From: Durusdinium trenchii
Taxonomy: Eukaryota > Sar > Dinophyceae > Suessiales > Symbiodiniaceae
Length of the DNA: 64,000 nt
Direction of reading: 5' to 3'
Assembly (NCBI GenBank): GCA_963970005.1
Contig: CAXAMN010022917.1
Span: forward strand, 1,599,744 to 1,663,743
The position numbers were made by a program, and so were the translations under genes. The notes beneath the pieces are model-generated. The model searched no databases, was not told the origin of the DNA, and was given only the letters and a program-made list of their open reading frames with translations. Shown in pieces: positions 37,010-49,002 of the stretch (position 1 is the stretch's first letter; every line of letters begins with the position of its first letter).

Positions 37010-39534
37010 TCAAACTAGTTTGTGAGATAGAATCTCGTTCAAAGGCCCTTGGTTTGTCAAACCTCAACCTCACCTTGGTTCGTCTGACGTAGCATTGTGT
37101 ATGCCTATGCTGCTAAGGACTATGACAAAATCGTTGATTTCATGTGTGTCAAAAAATAAGACTCAAGCTTGCACCATGTATTCCAATGTGATCCACTCCC
37201 GACCGTCTTATGTCGCCTACGCATCGCGTGACGTTGCAAACGCACGGAGAAACGCACGCGCATCACCCGGTTCGGCCCGGTCCTATGATGGACTTCATCG
37301 AAGGTCACCTCGCCATCTCCCGGTTCCCAGTCATAGACTCGGGCCAGTCGCAAGGCCATGGCGCCATGGGGGAGATGAAAAGATGGAGATGGCAAGCACT
37401 CACAGCACCAGGATTGGGGAAGAAGCTGGGCTATCCTTTGGGGAACGTCATTTCATCTGTGGCATAGTTAGTATGCCGTGCATTCCGGTGCATGCTTCGC
37501 TTTGTCTGTGGCTGAATTGAAGCTCTTCAAGTGAAAACTCTGCTGCGTGCGACGGTCAAACCCATGGTACATGGGCACATCGTGACGTCCGAAGTGGGGC
37601 ATGAATGGTCACTCGGCGCGGTCACATCCGCCTGAGCCAACCTCAGCTTGATCGCAAGAAAGCTTCACTTAGGCCCTGCTGCCACGTGCCACATGAAGTG
37701 TCCAACATCTTGGATGGTCTAGTGACTCTAGCAACTCTAGTGGCCCTTTGGGCACTTTTTCCAAGCAGCTTGCAAGTCCGTTGTTCCCAACCAGGTTTGT
37801 CTCATCTCCCAAGTGCTCCATGCCTCTTCACCCAGACAGCATTGGACATCCAAATGCTTAGCCATCGTCTGACACCTGTCCATCGGGTTTCTCCGCGGAT
37901 ACGGCCCGCTGCGGCGTGCAAAATGTCGCACCAGTCATGTAGACTGTTGATTACAACAATAAATCATCCATGTAAAATCATTCTGGTACTAGCAAGGGTG
38001 ATTAAATATATATATATATATATTGTATTGCTCAACAGTGCTGCGTTCCCCATCAGTTTGAGTTGTACATGTGAGAACTTCCCAAACATGGCTTCAACTG
38101 CAAGCAGGACAGGAGAGCAGCTTGCGTCGAAGAAGCGTTTCAGAGCAATGCCACCTGCGCAATCAAAGTTGTCACTGCACAATCATTTGACGTTTCTTTC
38201 AATCAGGGATAAACGATGGGGTCTAGCAGGGTACTCCACATCTCGAACCCATAGCCGTGCCATGGCCACAGGTATGCCACGCCCGGTTTTCCACTCTCCG
38301 CTCCGGGGCTCCCGGGCCACGGCGGCGGAGGGCACCCGCTGCGGCCCGAGACCTCGTGGGGCTCCGCCGTTTCGACGGGCAGACTGGAACAGCAAATCAG
38401 GTTGGCCATCGCTATAGTAGGTTGGAGGCCATTATATACTAGTAACTAGTAGCAAATCAATAGACGGTCGTTTGAACCATGAACCAATCTGCGTTTTTTC
38501 GATTCACATAAATGCTACAACTCGTCCAACTAACCACCCCAGTTGGGGTCTGTCTTGTTCGGTCTTGCCAACGGAGGTTCCAGCCTCCAAAAGTGAGTTG
38601 CTGTGATGTTCCAGCCTCCAAAATCGAAGAGATCTCAGCACTTCTTGCCAGAGCCGCTCCTCCAACCACTGATCCATGACCTCGTCACCAAAGCGTCGAA
38701 AGATGTCGAACGGACGACCAGAGCAGCTCCCAGGGCCCACGACAAAAACTCGCAACAAGCTATAGTCAACTTTGCAGGGGCCAGGCCCCAAGTGAGGTGT
38801 GGTTTTGAAAACTCACAACTACCTTCCAAATGTGCAAAATCTCCGGATGTGCCAAACCTCAATCCAACCTTCTCCAAAACACAGCTGAAGAAGCGCCTGA
38901 AGCACGGCCAATCGTCGAGCGCGGCTCTGTCGCCAAGTCTGCCGCATTGCTGCAAAGGCCTTTTTCAGGATCGCCTGTGAAGAAGTGCTGCAGAATACAA
39001 ACTTGAAAAATCAATGGTGTTGCAGCCTGAGATGACTTTACAGAGATCCTCAGCGGAAGATGGGAACAATGCCCCAACTTCTGAGAACCTCTTTTCACCA
39101 CCCTGAGCTTTGACTGGCATTTGGCAGCATTACTTTCTTGGAGACTTTATGTGGACAAAAGTATCTTAAAACAATGCTGGTGGAACTAAGAAACCACGCC
39201 TTTTTGTCCTGCCCTTTTCAGCACCGAAACGATTGAAATGGCCGATCAACTCGCACTGAGTTGATCCGCTGAAGGTGTATATTTTCCCTGGATGTGCTGA
39301 CCTGTCTTCCAGTCGTGAGGAAATACAATTTGTCGTTTGATCAAGTTCAGTGCCTCCCATCGACGGTCGAAAACGCATCACGCATCCATGCGGCCCGTTG
39401 TTTGGGCAGAGACAGAGGGGAAATGGTTCAAAACTCGGCGTCTTGCGCAAGCGATTCGCGCAGACGAGAGTCAGAACCGTCTGAGCGATTTAAGACTCTG
39501 AGGACCACTTTTGGCCACCAGAGGGAGCAAAAAC
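37010..39534. other. Stretch between RMC1 and DGAT2; possible unrecognised minus-strand gene
   Basis: No domain is recognised. Several minus-strand segments read like exons: near 38550-38760 (FDIFRRFGDEVMDQWLEE), near 37740-37850 (GEEAWSTWEMRQTW) and near 37290-37370 (ARVYDWEPGDGEVTFDE). I could not join them with consistent phase. The stretch also holds an AT run at about 38005-38023 and a repeat cluster at 38410-38455. Confidence 0.35.
38410..38455. repeat. Small CTAGTAG cluster with the GTAGGTTGGAGGCCATT motif
   Basis: The 17-mer gtaggttggaggccatt at 38417-38433 is followed by ctagtaactagtagc. The same 17-mer occurs exactly at 51495-51511, and reversed at 4308-4324. Confidence 0.75.
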
Positions 39535-42500
39535 TCATTTGATGATCAAATCCTTGTGCTTGTAGTCTGGGTTTCGTCCCTTGTAGCTCTCGAAGAGTTC
39601 TGTAAGCTTTTCACAGTACGTGGCATGCCACTTCTCGATGTCTTCCTCAGCCAAAGGTGCAGGCTACGCCTGGCGTACCCAGGATCGTTGACATATTTGG
39701 TTTTACAAGGGCGTGGTAACACATGTTCGTACATTCCATGCCATACAAAGACCCAAGTGACTTAAGTTTCCGCTTTTAAATCCCGTTCCAGGGTCACTGT
39801 AAACGTTCGCTACCCATTTCAAAACAGGGTTCAACCCTTTAGCGCCACCACATGATTCCAAACAGGGGGATGCCAACGTCTGTGGGGGAATACATGTGTA
39901 AGAACGCAAAATTGGCTACCCACCCAAGATATAAAGACGACGGATGGCCCGAGAGCGCTTAGGTGTGGCATGCTTGCATGATGATGAACTGGTAAAGCAA
40001 ACGTGGGAGAGGGTGTAATAGAAAGTGAAAGAGAGTGTCAGAAAAGGTGGGATGAAAAAACATGTTCAAAGGAAGTGCAGCTTTAGAGTAAAATGTCGGA
40101 TTCAAGCCTTGCCCCGAAGAAGTCGTACAATCGATCTTTACACAAGCTTATGCGCAGCTTCACCATAAAATGTGAGGATTCAGGTCCTGCCCCGAGGAGG
40201 TCTTTCAGTCCATGTTTTTGCAGGTTATGTCAAGGATTATAAATGTATGGACTCAGTCCTGCCCCGAAGAAATCCTACAACCTGTATGTGTGCAGGTTGA
40301 TGTCTATGTTTACCATTAAAATGACTTTAAATGTGTGGGTTCAGGCCCTGCACCGAATAGGTCTGACAGTCTGACAGTCGATGCTTACGCAGGTTTGTGC
40401 ACAGTTTGTGCGCAGTTCACCGGATCAGCGCTGAGTGTGTGCAACTCATCGCGGTGCTTGGTTGGGCAATGCTGAGCATCGATGCGCGCTGGCTCCATAT
40501 ACGGGCAGGTTCTCATTGATCTCATTGAAGCGATCCTCTGACCTATGCCTAAGAGAGAAAGATAATACTTACGAAAAGAAAGCAGAGGGAGAAGAGAGCG
40601 AATGAGAGAGAGAGAGAGAGCGAGAGAAAGAGAGAGAGAGAGAGGGAGATATGCAGATGTGAAGATGTGCACGTCTGGATTTCTGCAGGTGTAAAAATGT
40701 GCAGATGTGAAGATGTGCATATCTGGATGTGTGCGGATGTGTAATGCTCATGTTTTTGCTCCTGTTCTTTTACGAAGAACCCTTCGCTCAGGCGCTCCGG
40801 AATAAAGAAACTTCAGAGTCACATGAATTCCAAATCAGTGAAGCAAACTAGCTCCCCCTCCCTTATCCAGAAAACCTGGCTTGAATGCATCACAAAATCT
40901 GAGTCACTCTGGAAAGAATGGCCTAACGAAACTGTTCAATCGCCCCTCTCCCAGCGTTTCCTGTCAGGTAGCAGGACTTGGATTTTCGATGTGTGGCATT
41001 CCCAGCGGTCTGCCCCGAACGTAGGTCAGGCGCCTGCCAGGTCTTCCCGGACCACGTAAGGACCACTGGGAATGAAACAAAAGCACTCGTGCCCAAGTGG
41101 ATCCGGTCTCTCCATGTCTTTCCATGTCTTCATGAGTGCAAAAGAACCAAAGGATGCCACTCCCAATATATTGGCCGAGCTGCACAGGCTTTGGCATGGG
41201 CAATCCAAATCGTCCCCAGAACAAGGTCACCTGAACGGCGCGGAGGTAGTCTCCACACTTATATAGCTCAAGCATGCCGTCTTTCTTTTGTCTAGTGTAC
41301 ATTTGAACGGGCAAACAGCAAAGAAGAGTTGGCGATGCGGCGAAGGAAGATTGTCCTGGCATTCCAGAGTTTAGAAAAATCATGAAAAACTATGAAAACC
41401 TCAAAGAATCTCTTTGAGTGGGCCCTCATCTCTCCAAACCAGAAGCTGACCAGCTCAGATCCAAGTGGCGGACATCCCCAGCGAGCGGCTCAAGGAGGCT
41501 AAAGGGCCCCAAGCTAAGACTGAGAGCACTGTGGTGTTCCTGAGCTCTTTGAGAAAGCCCTCCTGGTAGTGACCCCTGGGCCTCTCACCATGGTGGTGGG
41601 AAGCGGCGCAACGTTTCCCGACGCCAGGTATACCCGTCAACTGAAGGACTGAAATCTCCAACCTCTGACGAGCAGCCCAAACATGTACACAGGCACAACA
41701 TCTGCTCCCGCACGCAACGCCAGCTTGATGAACCTCGGCAAATCTCGGCAATAAGGCGCTCCTTGTTGGGTTGAAAACTCAGTGCATCCAATGAAAACTC
41801 AGTGCATCCAATGAGTTGAAAGCGAGAGAAGCACAGAACTATAGGCAAGTGCACGTGCGCAGCATCCTGAAAATCCTCCCGCATGTCCACCACTGGGAAC
41901 CTGGCCCCTTCCGCTGCTTCAAGAAGACGACTTCCTTCTTTGGGCTGGAGTAGAAGAGCTCAATCATGCCACCAATGTACAGCACCAAAGAGCCTGTGGC
42001 ATTGACTTGGGAGTTTCTTTCTCGCGCGGAAACCCCAAAAAAGGAGACACAACCGAAAACCTGCTCGTTTTTCCCAATGTTTCCAACCTCTTGGGCGCGA
42101 CAATCTCTTTGAAAGTGTGGAGCTGCTGGCATCCTTGGTGCTGCTGAACCCTCTAGTGCTGCCACAACTATAGCAACTCAAAATATACCAAATGGAGGAA
42201 GCTTTAAGCGCACGCACAGAGAGCTTCAGTTTGCTAGATCATCAAGTTGTTTGCATTTCTATTCGCCAGCAAAACAAAGCCTATTCAGGTGCATGGTGAG
42301 TGATTCCAATGGTTTGATGCAGTGAGATCGACGGCACTGGAGTGTCATCCTGGAACAAGTCTATCAAACCATCTAAGTGTTTCGAGTTTACTTGTTAACA
42401 TCAGGTCGATGTTTAACAGCTGCATACGCAAGCTCACCACTAAAAAAGCAGATCCGCAGATTTGGGGGACGGGATGCAATCAATCCAAAGACCGCCAGCA

Positions 42501-43840
42501 CGTCTTTCAAGATGGGGAAAAGCTTTACCACGGAAGCAGCTGCTGTCGGAGCCTCCTGCATCAGTCCGGATCATCAGCCAGATCAGGTCCACAAATATCC
42601 ACAAGTGTGCATGTCAAAGTCTGTTGATCCTAGTGATGCGAAACTCATTCACTCTGACTCACATGGAAGGTAAGTCGGGGGCCCCTTGGAACACCGAAAG
42701 AGTCTTTCAAACGGGGTGTCTGTTCACGTCCGTTCCAGCAGTCCGTCCGGTCGTGTCCTCCACCTCAGCTCGCCCAAACAAGCATCTTCCAAACCCGATT
42801 GTAGACTCTTGATTAATAAGACCCCCGAAAGTTCGGATGTAGAACCTCTTCGTATTGGGGGGTTATTCAGTTATTCATGAAGAGACTACATCATTGATCA
42901 TCACTGTGTTCTGAAGACAAGTCTCGTAGCTTGATTTGTGTCGATGCCTTCCAAGCACAGATCCGACTCGATCAAACAGCCGGGCTATCCCACAGCAAGG
43001 GATCACAAAGCAGAAAATCCTTGAAAATTATAGGTCGGTCTCTCCTCCGGCAGCGCAGCCCCAAAGCCATCTGGAGATGAGTGAGTGGCAACCTTTTGGC
43101 AATCAATGGCTGAGCAAATTTTGGATCCAAGGTTTCCCGTTCAAGACACAAAGCAATTACACCGAGATCAACATGCAACCTGAGAACTGCTGAGTCAACT
43201 AAGGATTACAGTACTAAGCCGCGTGGTTCGTTTTTTGCGGTCTATCCGCAGTCGATCATCTGAAAGAAAAGAAACAGAAACACTCACCAGTTCAGCGTTT
43301 TTGAGCCTGATGGCCTGACGCGTCTAAAAAAGTGTGTTTGGGCCTCACTCTCAGGTGAGTCCCCCCAACAAAATGACTTCGAGTAGACAATTGGTCTCAT
43401 GCGGCACATCAAATGTGTCATACTTCAGGGTTGACAGCACTGAACTCAATGGGTGCTTCTGCCCGGACATTGAATTGTGACCTTTCTTCGAACCAGGGGG
43501 AGGCAAAATGCAACATGAAATAGGGTCAGTGCACCGATTTTTTAAGTAGAGTTCAAATTCAGTGAAAAAAAGTACATTCGAACTGCTTGTATGGTTCATA
43601 GGGTTGGTTGCTGTCAATAGTTACGCGTGTGAGCCTGTGCGATTGTTGTGGGATTCATGTTGGTATCCTTGTTTTGTGATGCGTTTTCCATCTGGGTCAA
43701 CTTCACTTGTGGCCACCACTTCGGCGGTGAAAACCATCAGCTGCTACACCAAGAAGCTGCTGCACAAACGCCTGCGAAGGAGAAGACTCCGTGCGGATGG
43801 GCTCCGACCAGATAGTTCTTCCCCGTCGAACGAAGCTCAC
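39535..43840 (-). CDS. DGAT2: DGAT2-type acyltransferase gene (diacylglycerol/monoacylglycerol O-acyltransferase), 5' incomplete
   Basis: Predicted to acylate diacylglycerol to triacylglycerol at the ER or lipid droplets. Exons: 43772-43840 (NYLVGAHPHGVFSF, with the catalytic HPHG), at least one missing exon, then 42471-42555 (VVKLFPILKDVLAVFG), 41906-42020 (LYIGGMIELFYS and the start of RKGF), 41677-41733 (ALRAGADVVPVYMFG), 41470-41539, 41181-41230 (FWGRFGLPMPKP), 40973-41033 (RGRPLGMPHIENPS) and 39535-39663 (EEDIEKWHATYCEKLTELF, ending in TGA). From 42555 to the stop all phases agree and the blocks follow family order. Only the intron after 42471 starts GT; those after 41906, 41677, 41470, 41181 and 40973 start GC, and so probably does the one after 43772. 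The N-terminal membrane segment was not found; a hydrophobic stretch near 45250-45330 is a weak candidate. Monoacylglycerol or wax-ester acyltransferase activity is equally possible. Confidence 0.88.
40091..40410. repeat. Degenerate tandem repeat, four copies of about 75-88 bp
   Basis: Copies start near 40091, 40166, 40240 and 40328. Each runs 'aaatgtg.ggattcaggtc', 'ctgccccgaagaagtc', then 'cagtc.atgtttacgcagg'. The array sits in the last intron of the DGAT2 gene (39664-40972), where an AG-rich run (about 40600-40652) also lies. Confidence 0.8.
41773..41812. repeat. Tandem 20-bp duplication in a DGAT2 intron
   Basis: The 20-mer gaaaactcagtgcatccaat occurs twice in direct succession, between the exons at 41906-42020 and 41677-41733. 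Confidence 0.9.
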
Positions 43841-44514
43841 CTGACGCCAACGACCACTCCGGTTGGAGAGGTCGACGGAGGTGACCGTGTGGAGCTTAAA
43901 AACTGACCCTTCGTTGTGGAGGCGACCTTCGTCAGCATCACAAAGGCTGAATGGGATTGTAGCTCCCACCGACCTAGCCTCAGGATACCTAGACCCACGA
44001 AAAAGAGCTGGGCCTAGGAGAGTTAGGTTAGGTTGTGTCCCATCAGGAACATGCAAGAAATTCTCCAAATCACATGATAAAGTCTAGAAACCCCAAATGT
44101 TTGCTATACATATCTCTTGGTTCTCGTAGTTCGAGTCTTTATCACTTTGGGTGACTGGTCTTGTAGTCACAAAACATAATCTCACAGCAGCACAACTTGA
44201 ACTCTACAAAGTCAGACCGTCTCTTAGCCGCTAAGGAGGAGATATCGATGTTTCATGATGTTTCATTCTACAAAAATCAACCATGCACTGCCATGCAGTG
44301 CCTCGTTCACCGAGTGGCTGTCAGTTGTCTCATGGTACTCCTCGTACTCAAAGTACTTGGGGATCCTCAAGGAGCAACGGTGCGACGGTACTCTCGTCGT
44401 CACCGAAGCGGCCAACCCTCGACGGCCAAGCCGACATCATGTCGACCAACCCACCATAGACGACCTGCATCGACCAGACCCTCCCCAGTTTCCGCGCCGG
44501 GCGCATGTCGACCA

Positions 44515-44645
44515 TTCCTATCATTAGTAACAAGAAGCTATTAGCAACAAGTGCATCGCTACTAGTAACAAGGGCATCGCTACTAGTAACAAGGGCATCG
44601 CTACTAGGAACAATGTTTGCTATTAGAAACAAGTTTCCTATCATT
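44515..44645. mobile_element. CTACTAGTAG-family element between 11-bp direct repeats
   Basis: The sequence ttcctatcatt occurs exactly at 44515-44525 and 44635-44645. The 109 bp between them consist of 'agtaacaagaagctatt' and 'gcatcgctactagtaacaag' type units. This has the same architecture as 3098-3227, with a shorter duplication. Confidence 0.6.
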
Positions 44646-46310
44646 TATTTTCACCTTGAGGCGATTCGACCATGGTCCCAGGCGCTGCCGCATCGGCCAA
44701 GAGCAAAAGAGAGGATTGGAGAAGCGCTCCACCAGGCGGGAGGGCAGCATGAACGACACCAAAATCCTGAGTCCGAAACCCACGGAGTCAAATCCCTGCG
44801 CCGTCCTGCGCACGTGGCATTCTATTGAGACAAAGCGTCCAACACGCGATGCGCTTTCCTTCAGGCTCGAAATGTCAGGCCACTAAGATTTTGAGGTCCA
44901 GTTGCTGATGCATTGCTGATGCATCTGCATCAGCTGCTCCAACCCAAAACATCCCTCCTGGCCCCACCAAGCGGGTGGCTTGGGGGGCCCGCTTCAGCTT
45001 GCTGCCGCGTTGCGGCAAGTTCATCAGCCACGCTCCCCACCAAAAGGGATGTCGCACCGTCACGCCGAGGGCCAGGAAGACCTCATTCGACGGCCTTCGT
45101 TTGGGACGAAGTCATGTATGTACCTTGAGCGCTCATTTGGTTGGCTTTGCGTGGATCCCCTTTTTTCCAGGTGAAAAGCAGAGTACTCTCAGCTGTACTT
45201 CCTCTTCTCGGGGCGCAGCGCCGCACCACCAATTGCCAAGCCACATGAATGGGAGCTGCCACATATGCCACAGAGAAGACCGAGGCAGCCAAAAAGCCCA
45301 CATTGCGCTCCTTAAAACAGCTCAGATTCCCAGGAAACTTCAAGTTCTGCCTTGACTCCTCTTCCTCAGCCTCAGCGAAAATGCTTGAACCATCTTGTTG
45401 CTAAAGGTGTCTTTACTTGGAGTGGGCTGGTGCAAGATTTGTGCCAGTGTTTTCCTCGAACAGGCACAGGTCAGTATGAAGAACCAAACCATTTCATGAT
45501 GCGTCCAAACCATCTCGTCCCATAGTTCCACTTCACCGGGGATTTAGGCCCCGCGTTCCGTCAAATGACTGGATCACAACGGGATCTGTGCACAAAATCC
45601 TACTCTGCAGCCTAGCCATCATACATAGCCATACTGTGTGGCTCAGGAGAAGTTCCACTCAGAACCGCTGGCGCCAAGTGACCAGTGCGGTTCCGCCTGG
45701 GTAGCTCCTGGTTGGTTCTGAAAGCACCATGGCGGCCAGGAGGTGGCAAAAGTGGAGGGTCTACACTCTGAAATCAGAAAGCCAATGGATATGGATGGAT
45801 ATGGATGAATACATCCAAGAGCCTGCCTGGGAAGACTTGAACACACTCCATGCCGGGATGACCCCGCAGGCCAGGCCAATGTCTATAAGTCTTTGTCCCA
45901 CCCATCAATCATCACAAAAGTCGACCCTCAGGTCTTTCTCTTGTGCCATGATCTGTTGTTTGAGCCTGTCAAAACAGAAGAAGCTGCCTTCCAGTGTGGT
46001 GCTTAAGACCCAGAAGTCGAGATGCTCTGGTGCAGTAGCCTTTCTTGCAAAGCCCACAGGAAACGAACAAAAAAAGACAGATATGTCTTTCTGAAGAGGC
46101 TCAAAGTGTCCCATATGGCCCTTTTCGTACAGTATTCGGTGTTTTTCGTGTTATACTATTTGCTGTGCAATCCTCTCTTCGTTTCACTCTTCCCGATGCC
46201 TGCGCATGGAATTGGATACAAACCTGCAAGGAAGAGCACCAACACATCCGCCGTGGCATGGGATCTTCACCATCACACCAACGTCACTGTCTGACAGGGC
46301 TGCAAATACG

Positions 46311-46468
46311 CTAGTAGCGTCCTTGCTCCTAGCAGTAAGGCCAGGAGCCCCTAGTAGCTTCTTGTTCCTAGTAGCGATGCCCTTGTTACCAGTAGCGTCC
46401 ATGCTCCTAGTAGCGATGCCCTTTGTTACGCCAGGAGCTACGTTCGTAGCGTCTGATCGCTCCTAGGT
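46311..46468. repeat. CTACTAGTAG-family repeat cluster
   Basis: Units such as 'cgctagtagcgtccttgctc', 'aggagcccctagtagc' and 'ttcttgttcctagtagcgat' recur. This copy resembles the 3112-3213 element in unit content, since both have 'gccaggagcccctagtagc'. I see no flanking direct repeat. Confidence 0.8.
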
Positions 46469-47687
46469 TTCACGGGCTCGAACGGCTTTCCACATTTCGG
46501 CCTTGTTGATGAGCCGCCGTGCCAAGCGCCTGGCCGCCAGGCGCCGCCAAGCGATACAAATCCTCCAGTAACGGCAGCGACTGTGGGGTGTGGAGGATAT
46601 TTTCCTCTGTGAGCTGTGGGTTAAGACCAAGACCCAGAGCTCAACCAGTCAACTTTGTACATGGCCATAATGCATCGGGATCTTGTTTCTCCTCAACTCA
46701 ACTGTTTCTTGTTATCTGGTAGAAATCTATTGCATTTGAAATCACCAGCAGAATCTACAGTAGATCAAAGGACTGGTCCTGCCCAAGTGCTTGCGCCGTC
46801 GCCACCTAGCAAGAAAAATGCGCTGTGTCAGGACGGACCTGGGATGGCTGCAATCACCCTCTATCCCTCTCTCTTCTGGCTTTTAAAGCCCCTATAAAGC
46901 TTCAGCCAGTCAACTGGATATCAAGATTCTGGTATCACCGATCCATTGGTAAACCTCTATATCTGCGTTCCTCCAACTAGTCATGTCCATGTGCAAACCA
47001 CAAACCTTCCGACCTGAAAGCCGCCCCAGCGGTTTGTTCAATGGATCTTCCGTTTCCATGCCACTTAGGACTGTGTCACGTGGTGGGTGCTTTTCCCATC
47101 GACCAAGTCCAGGGCTCATGCACGTTCTCCAGACCTCGGTCGATGGACAGAAAATCTGGAGGCCACTGGCTGGTCTCTTCAAGCGACCAGACATGGTGGG
47201 ATGTGCATCACCGGCTGAAAAAAAGGTACGGTGAGTTGATGCACTTGCCAAAAACACTCTCTTTTCAATGTGACTTCAGCTCACTGCGGAAGCGTGCAGT
47301 TGTTCGTTTTGATCCCCACACATTGACATCTTACTCTCTTACGTTTAGATACGTTTAGCATCTTCCCACCTTTGTCCCGAACCGGCCGAACAACAACAGG
47401 ATGTTTGTGGACCATCCAGCAACAGTTATGTAAAATTATGTAAAGAAAACCTACAATGGCACGACCTGAGGCTGAAGCTTTGGGAGAGCTGTGGACTTCG
47501 ACAGCCATGGACTTCCACCTCCTCCTCCTCCTGACACCAGCGACGAGCTCTTGACTGACCACTCTAGTCCCCGACTGAGCGGTTTTGGGCCTGAAGACTG
47601 TCCAAATCCCGCGTTCGGAGACGTGTGAAGTCTGAAACAGGTACACCGAAGCCGGGGGCGCCTGAATCCTGCATTCCAAGCTTGATG

Positions 47688-47917
47688 TGTGATTGTTCAC
47701 CCACCTTCCCAGGCGTAGTAATTACAAGTGCCTCGCTAGTAGTAACAAGTGCCTTACTAGTAGTAACAAGAAGCTATTAATTAGAATTCTAATTAAATTG
47801 TTATTGTTACTAGTAGTAAGGCACTTGTTTCTAATAGCTTCTTTGTTACTACTAGTAAGGCACCTGTTACTACTAGCGTGGCACTTGTTGTGATTGTTCA
47901 CCCACCTTCCCAGGCGT
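47688..47917. mobile_element. Foldback element of the CTACTAGTAG family between 29-bp direct repeats
   Basis: The 29-bp sequence beginning tgtgattgttcaccc and ending ttcccaggcgt occurs exactly at 47688-47716 and 47889-47917. The 172 bp between (47717-47888) form a long imperfect inverted repeat. The left arm reads acaagtgcctcgctagtagt... and the reverse complement of the right arm reads acaagtgccacgctagtagt..., with an AT-rich centre around 47780-47800. Together these suggest a non-autonomous foldback or MITE-like insertion, although a 29-bp target duplication is unusually long. No transposase is present. Confidence 0.7.
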
Positions 47918-49002
47918 GACAGGGCGCAAAAGTGTCCGGCTCTCCGCAGCCACCGGTGCCACCGGCACGAACGAGCGCCGTTGAACGGGACGAGGTCCTC
48001 CGCGACTTCCACCGAGGACAAGGAGCACAACAAGGAGCCCATTGGGACGTCGGAGGCCTGCAGCTGCTTCACCGCATAAGAAGGGTTCAAACAAAAAAGG
48101 CCTTGGACAAGGCCATAGACATGAAAGAGAAAAGCAACCAGGGTGTTGGACATGTATGAGGCTTCATGTTGACATCCTTTCAATCAATTGAAATAGCCAG
48201 GAAGCAAGCAAAGATTGGATTGCAAAGGGAGCAGCTGAGAGTCTGGCTTACTGCACTTACAAAATGCTCCACCGACTCAACCAATTCAACAGAAATGTGG
48301 AAAGTAATTAAGAGGATCTCTTCCATCCAGTTTCCTTCCACTCACTAGTAGCCACGTAGGTACTAGCTGGAACATGGAGCTACAATCAAAGCCACACAGC
48401 CCGGCCTCAAGTTCAATGTTGGATGGACCAATTTGCTCCTGGACTGCAAAGCATCGCACGGTGTTTCTGAAACAGGGGTTTCTCCCAACCATACATGGCC
48501 GCACAGGCGCAACGGGATGTTCGGCATCCCGACAGACACAGACATGCCGCACGTCTGGACTTCTACTTCTGCTCTTGCGAGCGAGAAAAGGAGCAGCGGC
48601 TTGCCTGTTGGGATGAAAACAGGGAATGAGGATGGCTGTTGGCTGACCTCAGACTATAGATACCTTAGGAGTCATTCCCCCATTCTCTACTAAGCACCAG
48701 TCAGCTGAAGGATGCACAAAACCCTAGCGGCAATCTGACAGGTCAGCAGCTGAGTGTCCTTGCCTTCAAGCACCCTTCTTTTGGCAGTGCTTTTTCTGTC
48801 TGCAGTACACACACAAATACACCCTAGGTGGAAGCGAGTTCGAGATCTATAGGGTTGAGTAAAGACACCATGGATCAAAAAGGATAGTATTTGGGTGTAA
48901 TCAAAATTACCAAAGTCGGTGAGCCTATCTGCGTTTACATTCACAAAGACCCCATTCACATGTTGCCAGCCATATCAGCCTGATTCTTGTCAGCATTCCA
49001 TG

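Larger units (their letters stand above)
43841..47687. other. Upstream of DGAT2; no gene resolved
   Basis: Missing 5' exons of DGAT2 may lie here. A minus-strand hydrophobic segment near 45250-45330 (FLAASVFSVAYVAAPIHVAW) reads as a membrane helix. Another minus-strand stretch near 45910-46010 (RLKQQIMAQEKDLRVDF) faintly resembles the SAS-6 head domain but is too short to call. CTACTAGTAG-family elements lie at 44515-44645 and 46311-46468. Confidence 0.4.

Noticed and set aside
45905..46114. SAS-6 centriole protein exon
   Set aside because: Only about 17 residues resemble the head domain (LKQQIMAQEKDLRVDF) and no adjoining exon with the next conserved block could be found.
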